The notes below the pieces were generated by a model, which was given only the letters and a program-made list of their open reading frames with translations, was not told where the DNA came from and made no database searches. From the NCBI RefSeq assembly GCF_009711125.1, contig NZ_WMIB01000011.1:1-64000 (forward strand): a DNA stretch of 64,000 nucleotides, read 5' to 3'. Of this stretch, positions 26,379-35,285 are shown piece after piece. The DNA is from Metabacillus mangrovi. GTDB lineage: Bacteria; Bacillota; Bacilli; Bacillales; Bacillaceae. The translations under genes were made by a program, and so were the position numbers. Each line of letters begins with the position of its first letter. Within the stretch, counting starts at the first letter, position 1.

Positions 26379-27065
26379 CTAAAATCCGAGCCTTTCCTCA
26401 ATTTCCATCGTCGGAAAGTAATCCCCATATTCATTTGTTTCCTTCTCACTGCGATTCATGCTAATGGTGCCCACATTTAGAAAAGTAACGGTAAGGGTTT
26501 CCCAGCCGGTATAGTATAAGAGCTCATCCGATAAATTAGCATAACTGGAAACTGCCACATCTTCCGGAGACCCTATGTCATATCCTGATAAGTCAGCTGT
26601 AGCACTTATCTCTCCATTATCAAAAGAATATTCGCCACCCAAGTGATTATCGACGATCTTTTTTATTCCATCTTCGTTTATTTCTCCCCCTGGTATCTCC
26701 AGTGCATCCATGAGCTCAGCTTCCTCACTAGACTCAGCCTCAGCTTGCAGTTTCACCTCTTGTTCCGCTGCTTCTTCTTTGGCTTTCTCTTCTGCCTCAG
26801 CTTCTGCTTTGGCTTTTGCTTCTTCTTGTTCTTTAAACCACGGTGCTGCTGCATCTACTTGTTGCTCCAGGCTTTCATTGTCCTTTTCCAAATCTTTCTC
26901 TGCAGCCGTTTTTTCAACAAGCTGTTCTTCCAAACCGGTTATTTTCGCATCGGCAATAGTCAATTGTTCCTGTGATGGACCGATCAATGATCCAACAGCC
27001 AGCGCAATGATTGCAGTTAATACATACGTCCATCTCTTTTTCAAAAACTCAAATATGATAGTCAA
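26379..27065 (-). CDS. Membrane-anchored coiled-coil protein of unknown function
   Basis: The 228-residue protein has one N-terminal membrane helix (about 12-29). A coiled coil with long Glu/Ala/Lys-rich stretches follows (about 37-118, including KAKAEAEAEEKAKEEAAEQE), then a C-terminal domain of about 100 residues with YSFDNGEISATADLSG and LLYYTGWETLTVTFLNVG. The start is TTG at 27065, nine bases after AGGAG. I do not recognise the C-terminal domain. It faces the outside if the helix acts as an uncleaved signal anchor. Confidence 0.7.
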   Translation of the reverse strand: MTIIFEFLKKRWTYVLTAIIALAVGSLIGPSQEQLTIADAKITGLEEQLVEKTAAEKDLEKDNESLEQQVDAAAPWFKEQEEAKAKAEAEAEEKAKEEAAEQEVKLQAEAESSEEAELMDALEIPGGEINEDGIKKIVDNHLGGEYSFDNGEISATADLSGYDIGSPEDVAVSSYANLSDELLYYTGWETLTVTFLNVGTISMNRSEKETNEYGDYFPTMEIEERLGF

Positions 27066-27299
27066 AATCTATATCTCCTAGTCTTTAGTTTATTTATACA
27101 AACCTTATTCATTTTACCAGAATTATAGTTAAAAAGAACTACTATTTCGACATGATATGGATGAATCGATAAATTATTTAATTGATCACAGACTATCCTA
27201 GCGGTCGAACTTCTTTCACTAATTCTAAAAAATCTAAATATTGAAATATATCGAAAGGTGTTATACAATCTCACAAACAGTTGAATGAGGATGTGAGGA

Positions 27300-28262
27300 A
27301 TGAAAACGCTAGAACGATTTAGTCAGTTTGTTTCAAGTACCTTTGCCTATTGGGTCATTTTGTTTGCGGTGGTAGCTTTTATGCTGCCGGCAGGATTTAC
27401 GTGGATTGTTCCGTTTATTACCCCGCTGCTCGGGATTATTATGTTTGGTATGGGTTTGACGCTGTCAGCAAGCGATTTTAAAGGCGTGGTAAAACGTCCA
27501 TTTGAGGTGATGGTGGTTGTAGTCGCCCAGTTCTTGATCATGCCGCTGCTTGCTTTTGTTTTGGCAAAGGGGCTGCAACTGCCTCCAGAAGTAGCGGTCG
27601 GTGTCATTCTTGTAGGCTGCTGTCCTGGCGGAACGTCTTCTAACGTCATGACTTTTCTCGCCAAAGGGGATGTTCCCTTATCCGTAACGGCTACAGCAAT
27701 AACAACTGTACTCGCACCGGTTGTAACACCTGCACTCATTCTTTTATTCGCGAGCGAATGGATTGAAATCAGCCCCGTCTCCCTATTTATCTCGATCGTG
27801 AATGTCGTCATCATCCCAATTGCTTTGGGACTGCTGGTGAAACGATTCTTCAACAGACAAGCCAAAGCGAGCGTGAAAGTATTGCCCCTCGTCTCAGCTG
27901 TGGCAATCATAGCCATCGTAGCAGCTGTCGTATCCAACAGTCAGCAGCAGATCGCGCAGACCGGACTAGCCATCTTCGGTGTCGTGGTGCTGCATAATGT
28001 ACTCGGCTTTCTACTCGGATTCGCCTTAGCCAAGCTTCTGCGAATGGATCTGTCTAGTGTCAAAACCACTTCCATCGAAGTGGGCATGCAAAACTCCGGG
28101 TTAGGTGCTCAGCTTGCAACAGCCCACTTCTCCCCGCTGGCAGCTGTACCAAGCGCAATCTTTAGTGTTTGGCATAATATCTCAGGCTCTATTTTAGCCA
28201 ACATCTTTGCGAAAATGGGAACTGGTGAGGAAGAGGCAGCTCCTAAACGGCAGGTTTCTTAA
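27300..28262 (+). CDS. Bile acid:sodium symporter (BASS) family transporter
   Basis: The 320-residue protein has about ten membrane helices. The BASS signature is visible in VILVGCCPGGTSSNVMTFLAKGD (about 102-124) and in SIEVGMQNSGLGAQLATAHF (about 260-279), the two crossover regions that hold sodium and substrate. B. subtilis YocS and similar proteins move organic anions such as pantoate or bicarbonate-type compounds; the substrate is not clear. The start ATG at 27300 follows GTGAGGA. It is followed by a strong terminator. Confidence 0.9.
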   Translation: MKTLERFSQFVSSTFAYWVILFAVVAFMLPAGFTWIVPFITPLLGIIMFGMGLTLSASDFKGVVKRPFEVMVVVVAQFLIMPLLAFVLAKGLQLPPEVAVGVILVGCCPGGTSSNVMTFLAKGDVPLSVTATAITTVLAPVVTPALILLFASEWIEISPVSLFISIVNVVIIPIALGLLVKRFFNRQAKASVKVLPLVSAVAIIAIVAAVVSNSQQQIAQTGLAIFGVVVLHNVLGFLLGFALAKLLRMDLSSVKTTSIEVGMQNSGLGAQLATAHFSPLAAVPSAIFSVWHNISGSILANIFAKMGTGEEEAAPKRQVS

Positions 28263-28265
28263 TGG

Positions 28266-28300
28266 AAATAGCCATTCTCCGATTGGAGGATGGCTATTTG
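28266..28300. terminator. Terminator after BASS transporter
   Basis: AAATAGCCATTCTCC and GGAGGATGGCTATTT form a 15-base stem with one G-T pair and a four-base loop, flanked by T and A residues. Confidence 0.88.
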
Positions 28301-28498
28301 CTTTCGAACGGATTCACTGCAATGCCAAAATTTCGCATTCCATGTTTTCGCGTTTGTTGAGATATCCTGAGAAGCGGTTGGTTGATAAAAACTTTTTGTG
28401 TCATAAACATACCCCTGATAAGCAGCCTGCTTCATATAACATTTTCTCAAGTGCAGTTGACATCACTTAACCGGAAAAAATCAGAAATTATCGTTCAT

Positions 28499-29431
28499 TT
28501 AACGATATTCACTACCACCGCCCCAAAGTTCTCGGCCACCAGTGTGTCCCGTATTGGTATGTTGTTCTTCGTCGACTAGTTGTAACACTCCTGGTTCTTC
28601 ATTGTGATGCCAAGTGAATCCCTCTGGAGTATCACCACTTTTTAGAAGTTGTACATCTTCTTCATTTAAACTTAAGTCCTTGGCTAAGTTAGGATCTTTC
28701 ATAATAGCATCATAAAGTTCCTGATTCGCATAACTAAATTGAACATAATCGGATTGTAAATATAAACTTTGATCAATAATTACTCCATATTCAACATCAA
28801 AATCAGGAAATATACCTATAACAGTCTCACCATTTGGTAGCTCAATTGTTTCTTCATAAAATGGAACACCCGTTTCTGGATGATCCAATCCAGCTAAATG
28901 ATCGTTGGTAGTTTCTATCTTTTCTCCATTATGCAAATTTACTTTATCTGAATTAGCTTCTGAGGAATCATTCTCAGCAGCTTCTACCCCATCAACCCCG
29001 TCCAGTACATCTACCAATCCAACTGCTAAAGCTCCTATTGCCACAGTTTTTACTATGGAGGATGCTCCACCTTTTATCCTATCGTTATCACCATCGATAA
29101 AGCCACCAATTACCTCTCCACCATTATGGATCGTATTCTTTGCTGTTACCATCACGCCTTTTGCCGTTCTAGTAACAGCACCTCCCATATCTCCTAGTCC
29201 CTTGTCTAGCTGTTTAGGGTTATCGTTAATAATCCCAGATACAGTATCAACCGCTCCTGAAGCAACTTGTCCGACGGTATCACCTGCAAATTCAGATGAT
29301 TTCCTAACACCTTTTCCGATATCTTCAATTATCTCGACCCCTGTTAATTCACCGACAATTTGAATAGGTCCCCCTACTACTACCCCAGCTGCTTTCCCTG
29401 CAAATTTCCCAATCTCTCTTAGTAAACTCAT
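28499..29431 (-). CDS. Polymorphic toxin with C-terminal WHH nuclease
   Basis: The protein has about 310 residues if started at ATG 29431 (GGGAG eleven bases before); in-frame upstream codons are possible. The N-terminal two-thirds is glycine-rich with repeated GGA/VGG-type segments (about 5-165). The C-terminal 45 residues carry GFTWHHNEEPGVLQLV and HTGGRELWGGG, the signature of the WHH group of HNH/Endo VII nucleases found as toxin tips. It would cut nucleic acid in target cells after delivery. No signal peptide, LXG or WXG100 leader is seen, so its export route is unclear. No immunity gene of the SMI1 or SUFU type follows it, which is unusual. Confidence 0.8.
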   Translation of the reverse strand: MSLLREIGKFAGKAAGVVVGGPIQIVGELTGVEIIEDIGKGVRKSSEFAGDTVGQVASGAVDTVSGIINDNPKQLDKGLGDMGGAVTRTAKGVMVTAKNTIHNGGEVIGGFIDGDNDRIKGGASSIVKTVAIGALAVGLVDVLDGVDGVEAAENDSSEANSDKVNLHNGEKIETTNDHLAGLDHPETGVPFYEETIELPNGETVIGIFPDFDVEYGVIIDQSLYLQSDYVQFSYANQELYDAIMKDPNLAKDLSLNEEDVQLLKSGDTPEGFTWHHNEEPGVLQLVDEEQHTNTGHTGGRELWGGGSEYR

Positions 29432-29833
29432 AGTTTCTAATACTCCCATTTCCATTAATTTATATTGAAGTTGTTTTCCTTTTTTATTATTGGTAAACAA
29501 TAAGCTCTGTCTAATTAAAAAGCTGTTTAGTTGAAAAACTCATAACGGTTCTCATAATCTATACCTTCTGTCTTTTAGTTAATATAAATCTAATTTATTT
29601 TACCAGATAAGTAGTTAAAAAGAACTAGTTTTTTACATGTCACGATACATTCTTTCACAATGAGATTAGAATTTGGTTGAGTACTGATTTAATCCACTAA
29701 AGGGGGAATATAAGAGGAATCTGAAATAGAAGTTAGCTTCAAATACTTGGGTTAAGTCAGATTTAATAATCATGGTTATCAATAATCTAATAGGGAAGTA
29801 GATTTATATACTTAAATAAAGGAGTGATTGGAA

Positions 29834-30214
29834 ATGCGACCTCCAACTTTAAATGATGAAGTAAAGCAAAAACAGAATCCAGAAGAACTAAGTACAATTA
29901 ATAGTAAAAACCTTACTGAGTTTGAAAGTTATTTAGAATCTTTAGTAAAAAAAGCAGTTAAACGAGTATTATTTAAGTCTAATAATTCTAAATCTCCAGC
30001 TAAGTTAACAAAAATAATAGTAAATGAATATCCCTTCGATGTGGATGAACTACGAAATCACACAATAGATAAGTTAAATGAAAATCCAGAAATTCCTAAT
30101 ATCAATCTAAAAATCTCGTTGCTTAAAAAAGTAGCAAACAACAAAAAATATAAAAAAATTGCTCAAATAGCTCAAAATATGTTAGATAAAGAGTGGTGGA
30201 AAAACAATGAATAA
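29834..30214 (+). CDS. Protein of unknown function, 126 residues
   Basis: The protein is very Lys/Asn-rich, has no membrane part, and is probably helical (FESYLESLVKKAVKRVLFKS; KISLLKKVANNKKYKKIAQI). The start ATG at 29834 follows AAAGGAG. Base composition is much more AT-rich than the left part of the window. It overlaps the next small gene by 8 bases, so the two are coupled. Preceding 29501-29833 holds no other visible gene. Confidence 0.55.
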   Translation: MRPPTLNDEVKQKQNPEELSTINSKNLTEFESYLESLVKKAVKRVLFKSNNSKSPAKLTKIIVNEYPFDVDELRNHTIDKLNENPEIPNINLKISLLKKVANNKKYKKIAQIAQNMLDKEWWKNNE

Positions 30215-30380
30215 TATTTTGTCGAAAATATTCAATTGGGTTAAGGACATTAGCTCTGCTGAATTGACTAAAGAAATATTAGAGAAAGTGTTATGGGCGG
30301 CGATAGAAATATTAATTGAATCTCTTTTACCTGAAAACAATAAAGACTTTGATAATGGTACAAAGCCAGATCCTCTATGA
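30207..30380 (+). CDS. Small protein of unknown function, 57 residues
   Basis: MNNILSKIFNWVKDISSAEL begins a short amphipathic protein with a hydrophobic stretch (LWAAIEILIESLLP). It overlaps the preceding gene by 8 bases (translational coupling). Together with its neighbour it could be a small stress or toxin-antitoxin-like pair, but nothing in the sequence proves this. Confidence 0.5.
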   Translation: MNNILSKIFNWVKDISSAELTKEILEKVLWAAIEILIESLLPENNKDFDNGTKPDPL

Positions 30381-30409
30381 CAATCGACATTAAGCAATCT
30401 TAATAATTA

Positions 30410-31342
30410 ATGATGCATGCATCAAATATACCAACCATAATTTTGCTTAATAAATCATCCAGGAATTATATTTCCAAGGAGGAATATCTTATCCAAAAAG
30501 ACAGCACTGTCCTGTTGTATTTTCCTGATTCTGCAAACGCATCTTCTTTAAAAGTCATCCAGGATTCTACTAGTCAAATTCGGGGATTCTACTTTACAAA
30601 AAGTCAGATGCAGAAGGTCGAGAGTTTAGAATACGCAAATAACTATGCTGTTTACTTTTTATTTTCGGATCTGGAAGAACCTAGCGTATATATAGGCCAA
30701 TCGGTTAATGGGATAACACGAATCAAATCACACTTACGCGAAAAAGAGTTCTGGAAATTTGGAATTCTTTTCGTCACTGATAATAATAGTTTTGATAAAC
30801 TTAGTATTGATTATTTGGAGTATCAATTCATCCGGGAATTCGCAAAAACGCAGTTTAACCTGGAAAATCGTGATCTTCGCCAAGTTGAACCGAACTTAAA
30901 TGTATTCAACCGGTCAACACTTAGGGCATTTGCCAAACAAATTGAATTTTTACTAGAAGCCCTTGGGATATCCTTTCAACCAATTGGGATAGAGGTAAGT
31001 AATCATACCGAATATTTTCATGCTCCTGAACCTTATAGGGCGAGCATCTATTTACAAGATGGAAAGTTTATTTTGCAAAAAGGATCAGTAATTAAACAGC
31101 CTATAACCTCTTCGAGATCCTGGAGTGATGGGGGACGCTTCTATAATCGCTATATGCGCCACTTTCAAAATTTTATTGATACCGAACAAGCTGAAATAAT
31201 AAGGGATAATGAAGCCCAACTATTACACGATGTTGAATTTACCAGCCCAAGTACACCAGCGGATTTATGTTCTGGCCAATCTAATAACGGATGGAAATTT
31301 TGGATTGGACTTGAGGAAAAGCGAAAGAAGGAAATTAAATAA
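30410..31342 (+). CDS. GIY-YIG nuclease-family protein with DUF4357
   Basis: The 310-residue protein has a central GIY-YIG domain (about 75-160): YAVYFLFSD stands for the GIY strand and SVYIGQSVNGITRIKSHL for the YIG strand and the following conserved Arg. A C-terminal DUF4357 segment ends in FTSPSTPADLCSGQSNNGWK. Proteins of this architecture are often found in defence islands and mobile elements; the substrate is unknown. The first Tyr is kept. No good ribosome site precedes the ATG pair at 30410, so an alternative start is possible. Confidence 0.75.
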   Translation: MMHASNIPTIILLNKSSRNYISKEEYLIQKDSTVLLYFPDSANASSLKVIQDSTSQIRGFYFTKSQMQKVESLEYANNYAVYFLFSDLEEPSVYIGQSVNGITRIKSHLREKEFWKFGILFVTDNNSFDKLSIDYLEYQFIREFAKTQFNLENRDLRQVEPNLNVFNRSTLRAFAKQIEFLLEALGISFQPIGIEVSNHTEYFHAPEPYRASIYLQDGKFILQKGSVIKQPITSSRSWSDGGRFYNRYMRHFQNFIDTEQAEIIRDNEAQLLHDVEFTSPSTPADLCSGQSNNGWKFWIGLEEKRKKEIK

Positions 31343-31409
31343 TCACTAATAGACTTCAATAGAGTGTATTTCTTTTATGTAATAGTGACACCGACCAAGG
31401 GGGGCAGAT

Positions 31410-31475
31410 AGCAACGTATGTCGTGTTCCACCTACCTTGTCCCCCATCCTCTATAAATAGCAGTGCCAAACCAGT
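31410..31475 (+). pseudogene. Relic of MFS exporter gene (internal fragment)
   Basis: GCAACGTATGTCGTGTTCCA, CCTACCTTGTCCCCCATCCT and the following GTGCCAAACCAGT match exporter bases near 19873-19935 (GCAACCTATGTTGTGTTCAC, CTACCTGGTCCCCATCCT, GCGCCAAGCCAGT). It carries small indels and stops, so it is dead sequence. It lies 11 kb from the intact gene and 270 bases left of the island boundary. Confidence 0.65.
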
Positions 31476-31499
31476 ACATGGAGCTTGCCATTTAATTCT

Positions 31500-31691
31500 C
31501 TACCCTTTAGGCGAGTCGAGTACTTGGTATGCTAGTTGATACTTTCCGCCTTCCGCAACCTCTGTATGGTACAAAGCCTTGAGAGCAAAGTTTTTCTCTA
31601 GCTGATGTTCTTCCATCAACTCTTTTAAACGTATTTGCAATTCCTTGTTGTCATTAATCAACTGTTTCATTTGAGATTTGGTAAACTTCAT
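31500..31691 (-). CDS. Small coiled protein of unknown function
   Basis: The 63-residue protein MKFTKSQMKQLINDNKELQI... begins with a helical, charged segment. The start ATG at 31691 follows AAAGGAGTG. Nothing identifies its role. It is the gene next to the left boundary of the defence island on the chromosomal side. Confidence 0.55.
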   Translation of the reverse strand: MKFTKSQMKQLINDNKELQIRLKELMEEHQLEKNFALKALYHTEVAEGGKYQLAYQVLDSPKG

Positions 31692-31741
31692 GATGCTCAC
31701 TCCTTTCTAAACAAAAATCTATATAATAAAATCCCATTTAA

Positions 31742-31762
31742 CTACTTATGATAAGGCTCACC
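31742..31762 (-). other. Left attachment site: diverged copy of the rlmH 3' end
   Basis: Read on the minus strand, the last 18 bases are GAGCCTTATCATAAGTAG, encoding Glu-Pro-Tyr-His-Lys-stop. A Gly codon precedes them. The intact rlmH ends GAACCTTATCACAAGTGA, encoding the same residues. The two differ only at synonymous positions and in the stop codon, and both lie in the same orientation 28 kb apart. SCC elements of staphylococci integrate at this very sequence in rlmH (orfX). I read this as the outer attachment site of an integrated element. Confidence 0.8.
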
Positions 31763-31792
31763 GTAACATTGGATAGGGTAAAATAGAACATA

Positions 31793-31828
31793 AAAATAAA
31801 GGTACACATTTTTGTGTGCCTTTATTTT
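31793..31828. terminator. Bidirectional terminator at island edge
   Basis: AAAATAAAGGTACACA pairs with TGTGTGCCTTTATTTT, nearly perfect over 16 bases. It closes the long minus-strand defence transcription unit 20 bases past the protease stop. Confidence 0.85.
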
Positions 31829-31847
31829 ATAACACTTATGTATCTAT

Positions 31848-34316
31848 TTATATTTTAATAGGAACTGTAGTTTTAATACTTGTAATAATAGGAGTATATA
31901 AATCTACTGTTTCTTCCTCTGAGATAAGCGATACTATTAATGAGTATCTTATCTTCCTATCCCATCTACCAATCCAAGACCTTTCTCTCCACCATCCAAC
32001 AGCAGGGTAGATACCAATAAAATTGCTCGTCGCTAATTCAGCAGCTGTACCTTCCCATAAATCTGAATGAATAGACCCTAAGTGTCTATTTTGTTTCCCT
32101 AAAACCCATTTCACATTACCGCCACCACTGTCTAAGTCATTATCATCAGAATTTGCGGCAGCATTGATCCTCTGTAAAAAAGATTCTTTAGAATCAGTTC
32201 CATTAACATCAAACCTTAATAAACACGATGGATATCTATATCGATCTTTCCATCCAATTTCACCAGGCCCAGGCTCAATAAAGTATGATAAAGTTACTTT
32301 CATTTTGACATTGCTCTCACCCATGCCTAACAAAATGTCTTTGGGCCATGGCAACTCATGTATATGCATGTCTTTAGTTTTATAAGATCCATCTGCCTTT
32401 CTATCATACGGTTGCAACTCAGATTGTACTATAAGATTTACACTATTATTCATACAATAGATTGCCCTATTCAGATCCGGCACTCCGAATCCACAAATTC
32501 TTAATAATTTTCTATAATCCTTCTTTTGAGTTCCTTCTAAAAACTGACTTTTCATCGTTTCTGTCCATTCCGCAGAGTGAACCATAAGACCTCTTAAAGT
32601 CTCTGGCCATGCATCAGGATATTTAGATTGAATTCGCGCTGCCATCCAAGCAGCTTTAGCAGTAGCTGCACTTGTTGCATTTATGTAATCAAAGTGTCTT
32701 TCAAAAGGTTTATAGTATGTTGTTAAAGAAGATAGTTCTTCTGAAGTATAGCATCCAAATGAATCTTTAAGTGCGTTTCCTCCTTCCATAAGAATTTCTG
32801 GTTTTATAGGCCACTTATTATCCCAAACCAAAGATGTTGAACTAAAAGGTGATAGTCCACCGTTTGGAGCAACAACTTTCATACCTTTATGTTGTCTAGC
32901 TTCTACTTCTGTTTTTTCAGTATAAGCACCAACACTCAAAGCGTTCCAAGATTGTGCAGGATTTTGTACAGATAGACTCATGTTACTTTCTGGATAATTC
33001 GTCCATTCATTATTGTCGTTAATATTTCCTGCAGAAACGATAAATAATTTCTTTTCTTCATCAAGAAAACCTGAAGTTGTTTCATCTATAGCAGCAGACC
33101 AAGAAGATGGACTTCCATCACCAGTTTCATATTTTGGAGCAGTAACCGCCATACAAATGATTCTTTTTCTGTGTGGATTATTTATCATGTGATTACTAAT
33201 AACAGTTGAGGTAATTGCACCATAAAGCTTCGGGTCATTTTCGCCAGTATTAGGTATAATTTTACTTGACTCTAGATTGTGATATATTTTTATCTTGCCA
33301 CTTTCTTCTAATGCAGCTTTAATATCTCCAAAAGCGCTCAAACCTGCCATTTTTGTCCCGTGTCCATTGTGATCATCTAGACCCCATGCATCGTCATAAC
33401 TATTACGATCTTCATCTCTAAGTAATGGTTCTATCATGACATGACCATTGTTAATTCCTGTATCCAGAATACATATACATACATCTAATTCGTCATCTAT
33501 TTCAATTCGTTCAACAAGTTCTCTAGCCCAGTCAGATTGTTCGCTATTTTCCATATCAATAAAAAAGCTATTAATTTCCGCAGCTTTCCTAATCTCTGCT
33601 ATATCAGAACTCAATAAAATTAATTCCATAAGCTGAGTTCTATTGGCTTTTAGTAATACAACAGTCCTTTCTGGAAAACGTAGTGCCTCCTTCTGTAAAG
33701 GCAGGTTTAAAGTTTGAGATATGAGTCTTCTGAAGTTTTCTTCCACCTCTTTTAGGTCACTGCTTAGCCATACTTCACACCATTCTGGTTTTCCCTCAGG
33801 TATCCATTTTATTTGACTTATTGGCCAAAAGGATTCCAGAACCGCCAATTTAATGTTCTCAATGCTATTAATCAACTTTTGATTTTTCGGTTTTCCAGTT
33901 TTTGTTTCATTATTAAGATATTCTTCAACTTTTTTCAAATAATTATTTTCTTTACCTTTAGGTACAAAAACAGTTGCTTTTTTAACTTCTTTCTCTTGAA
34001 CTTTTACTGTTCTTACATTTAAAAGTCTAATACCTTTTGCTCTATCTTCTAAACTTTTTGATGCTAAATCAAAGTCAGGTAAACTTTCAAATTCAATGTA
34101 TGTCCCTTGACGGATTGGTAAAGAAACTGCAGTTCGATAATCATCTTGCTCCTTTGCTTCTTGCCACAAATGGTCTAATTGACGTTGAAGACGAAGGCCA
34201 TGATTTTCGCGATCTCTAGGAGGTAGTTTTTTATCTCTTCCTTTTATTTTCGAAGTGTAAGGAAATGGATTAATATTTCTTTGGATAAACAAATTATCGT
34301 ATCTATTTACGCCCAT
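31848..34316 (-). CDS. Subtilisin-family (S8) serine protease of an AAA/protease pair
   Basis: The 822-residue protein has no signal peptide, so it is cytoplasmic. A 270-residue N-terminal region of unknown fold precedes the S8 domain. The catalytic triad is visible as Asp285 (ICILDTGI), His319 (DDHNGHGTKMAG) and Ser549 (INATSAATA), with the oxyanion Asn431 in VSAGNIND. A 230-residue C-terminal domain follows. The usual GTSMA motif is changed to ATSAA, still with Ser in place. Start ATG is 3 bases after the AAA+ ATPase stop. ATPase/S8 protease gene pairs are known from bacterial defence islands; the likely role is regulated proteolysis on infection. Target unknown. Confidence 0.85.
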   Translation of the reverse strand: MGVNRYDNLFIQRNINPFPYTSKIKGRDKKLPPRDRENHGLRLQRQLDHLWQEAKEQDDYRTAVSLPIRQGTYIEFESLPDFDLASKSLEDRAKGIRLLNVRTVKVQEKEVKKATVFVPKGKENNYLKKVEEYLNNETKTGKPKNQKLINSIENIKLAVLESFWPISQIKWIPEGKPEWCEVWLSSDLKEVEENFRRLISQTLNLPLQKEALRFPERTVVLLKANRTQLMELILLSSDIAEIRKAAEINSFFIDMENSEQSDWARELVERIEIDDELDVCICILDTGINNGHVMIEPLLRDEDRNSYDDAWGLDDHNGHGTKMAGLSAFGDIKAALEESGKIKIYHNLESSKIIPNTGENDPKLYGAITSTVISNHMINNPHRKRIICMAVTAPKYETGDGSPSSWSAAIDETTSGFLDEEKKLFIVSAGNINDNNEWTNYPESNMSLSVQNPAQSWNALSVGAYTEKTEVEARQHKGMKVVAPNGGLSPFSSTSLVWDNKWPIKPEILMEGGNALKDSFGCYTSEELSSLTTYYKPFERHFDYINATSAATAKAAWMAARIQSKYPDAWPETLRGLMVHSAEWTETMKSQFLEGTQKKDYRKLLRICGFGVPDLNRAIYCMNNSVNLIVQSELQPYDRKADGSYKTKDMHIHELPWPKDILLGMGESNVKMKVTLSYFIEPGPGEIGWKDRYRYPSCLLRFDVNGTDSKESFLQRINAAANSDDNDLDSGGGNVKWVLGKQNRHLGSIHSDLWEGTAAELATSNFIGIYPAVGWWRERSWIGRWDRKIRYSLIVSLISEEETVDLYTPIITSIKTTVPIKI

Positions 34317-34319
34317 ACT

Positions 34320-35285
34320 TTAGATATCCCTCCTTTTGTAAGCTTCTTTTCTTTCATTAATCATTCTTAAAATTATTTCATCATTTATTTCATTCAAATC
34401 AAGTAATATTGCTTCTTTGACAGCATCACTACAAGCCATAGATATCTCTGCATGACTCAACTTAATTGCACTTTCAACTATTTTATCCAATGAGACATTT
34501 TTAGGTTTAAACTTTCCAAGTCTGTTATTAATTAATCTCTTTACTTGTTCTTTGTCAGGTAATGTATAATGAATAACATCATCGAACCTTCTAAACAAGG
34601 CATGATCTAGTAACATGGGGTTATTTGTTGCGGCAACAATTATGCTCTCTGATTCATCTTGCTCTATAAACTGTAAAAATGAGTTCAAAATTCTTCTTAT
34701 CTCACCAACGTCATTATCTAAGCTTCTTTCTGTACCAATAGTATCAAATTCATCAAATAAATAAACAGCAGGATTATTGTGGATAAAATCAAAAATTTGT
34801 CGTAACTTTACACTAGTCTCTCCCATGTATTTCGTTACCAGTTTATCCATTACTATGGTGCAGAATGGAAGATTTATTTCTCCTGCTAACACAGAAGCAG
34901 TTAATGTTTTTCCAGTACCAGGCTGACCAGTCAGCAATACTTTTCTTCTATTGGTTAAACCATGTTTTCTTAACTTATCCTTTTGCCAAAATTCAAGTAA
35001 TATTCTTTCTATGCGGGATTTAATTTCTTCACTTACGACTAAATCATTAAGCTTTTTCTCACTTATATCAGTTAGCATCAAATCATCTAACTGTCTGTTA
35101 AATGGTAAAATATTATCAGTTTTTACTTTTGATTTTTCCAGTAAATCTCTAATATCACGTGCGAAGGCTTGATGGCCTTTTTTGGCTTCATATGCGGCAA
35201 GTTGCAAGACGACCGTTTTAAACCTTTCTTCATTTTTTTCATAATGAGACTGAATTAACATCTTAATTTGTTCAGCAGTAGCCAA
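34320..35285 (-). CDS. AAA+ ATPase partner of the S8 protease
   Basis: The 321-residue protein is an FtsH/spastin-like AAA ATPase: Walker A GQPGTGKT (about 120-127), Walker B AVYLFDEFDTIG (about 178-189), sensor 1 IVAATNNP and arginine finger region ALFRRFDDVI. I set the start at TTG 35285 because it lies ten bases after a perfect AAAGGAGG; the upstream ATG at 35342 has no ribosome site. It has no protease domain of its own and is 3 bases upstream of the S8 protease gene, so it probably activates or feeds that protease. It follows the zinc-finger-like gene after a 198-base gap, so it may also have its own promoter. Confidence 0.85.
   Translation of the reverse strand: MATAEQIKMLIQSHYEKNEERFKTVVLQLAAYEAKKGHQAFARDIRDLLEKSKVKTDNILPFNRQLDDLMLTDISEKKLNDLVVSEEIKSRIERILLEFWQKDKLRKHGLTNRRKVLLTGQPGTGKTLTASVLAGEINLPFCTIVMDKLVTKYMGETSVKLRQIFDFIHNNPAVYLFDEFDTIGTERSLDNDVGEIRRILNSFLQFIEQDESESIIVAATNNPMLLDHALFRRFDDVIHYTLPDKEQVKRLINNRLGKFKPKNVSLDKIVESAIKLSHAEISMACSDAVKEAILLDLNEINDEIILRMINERKEAYKRRDI

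Noticed and set aside
28259-28450. Minus-strand frame downstream of the WHH toxin as candidate immunity gene.
   Set aside because: It overlaps the terminator of the BASS gene, has no ribosome site and an unlikely composition.
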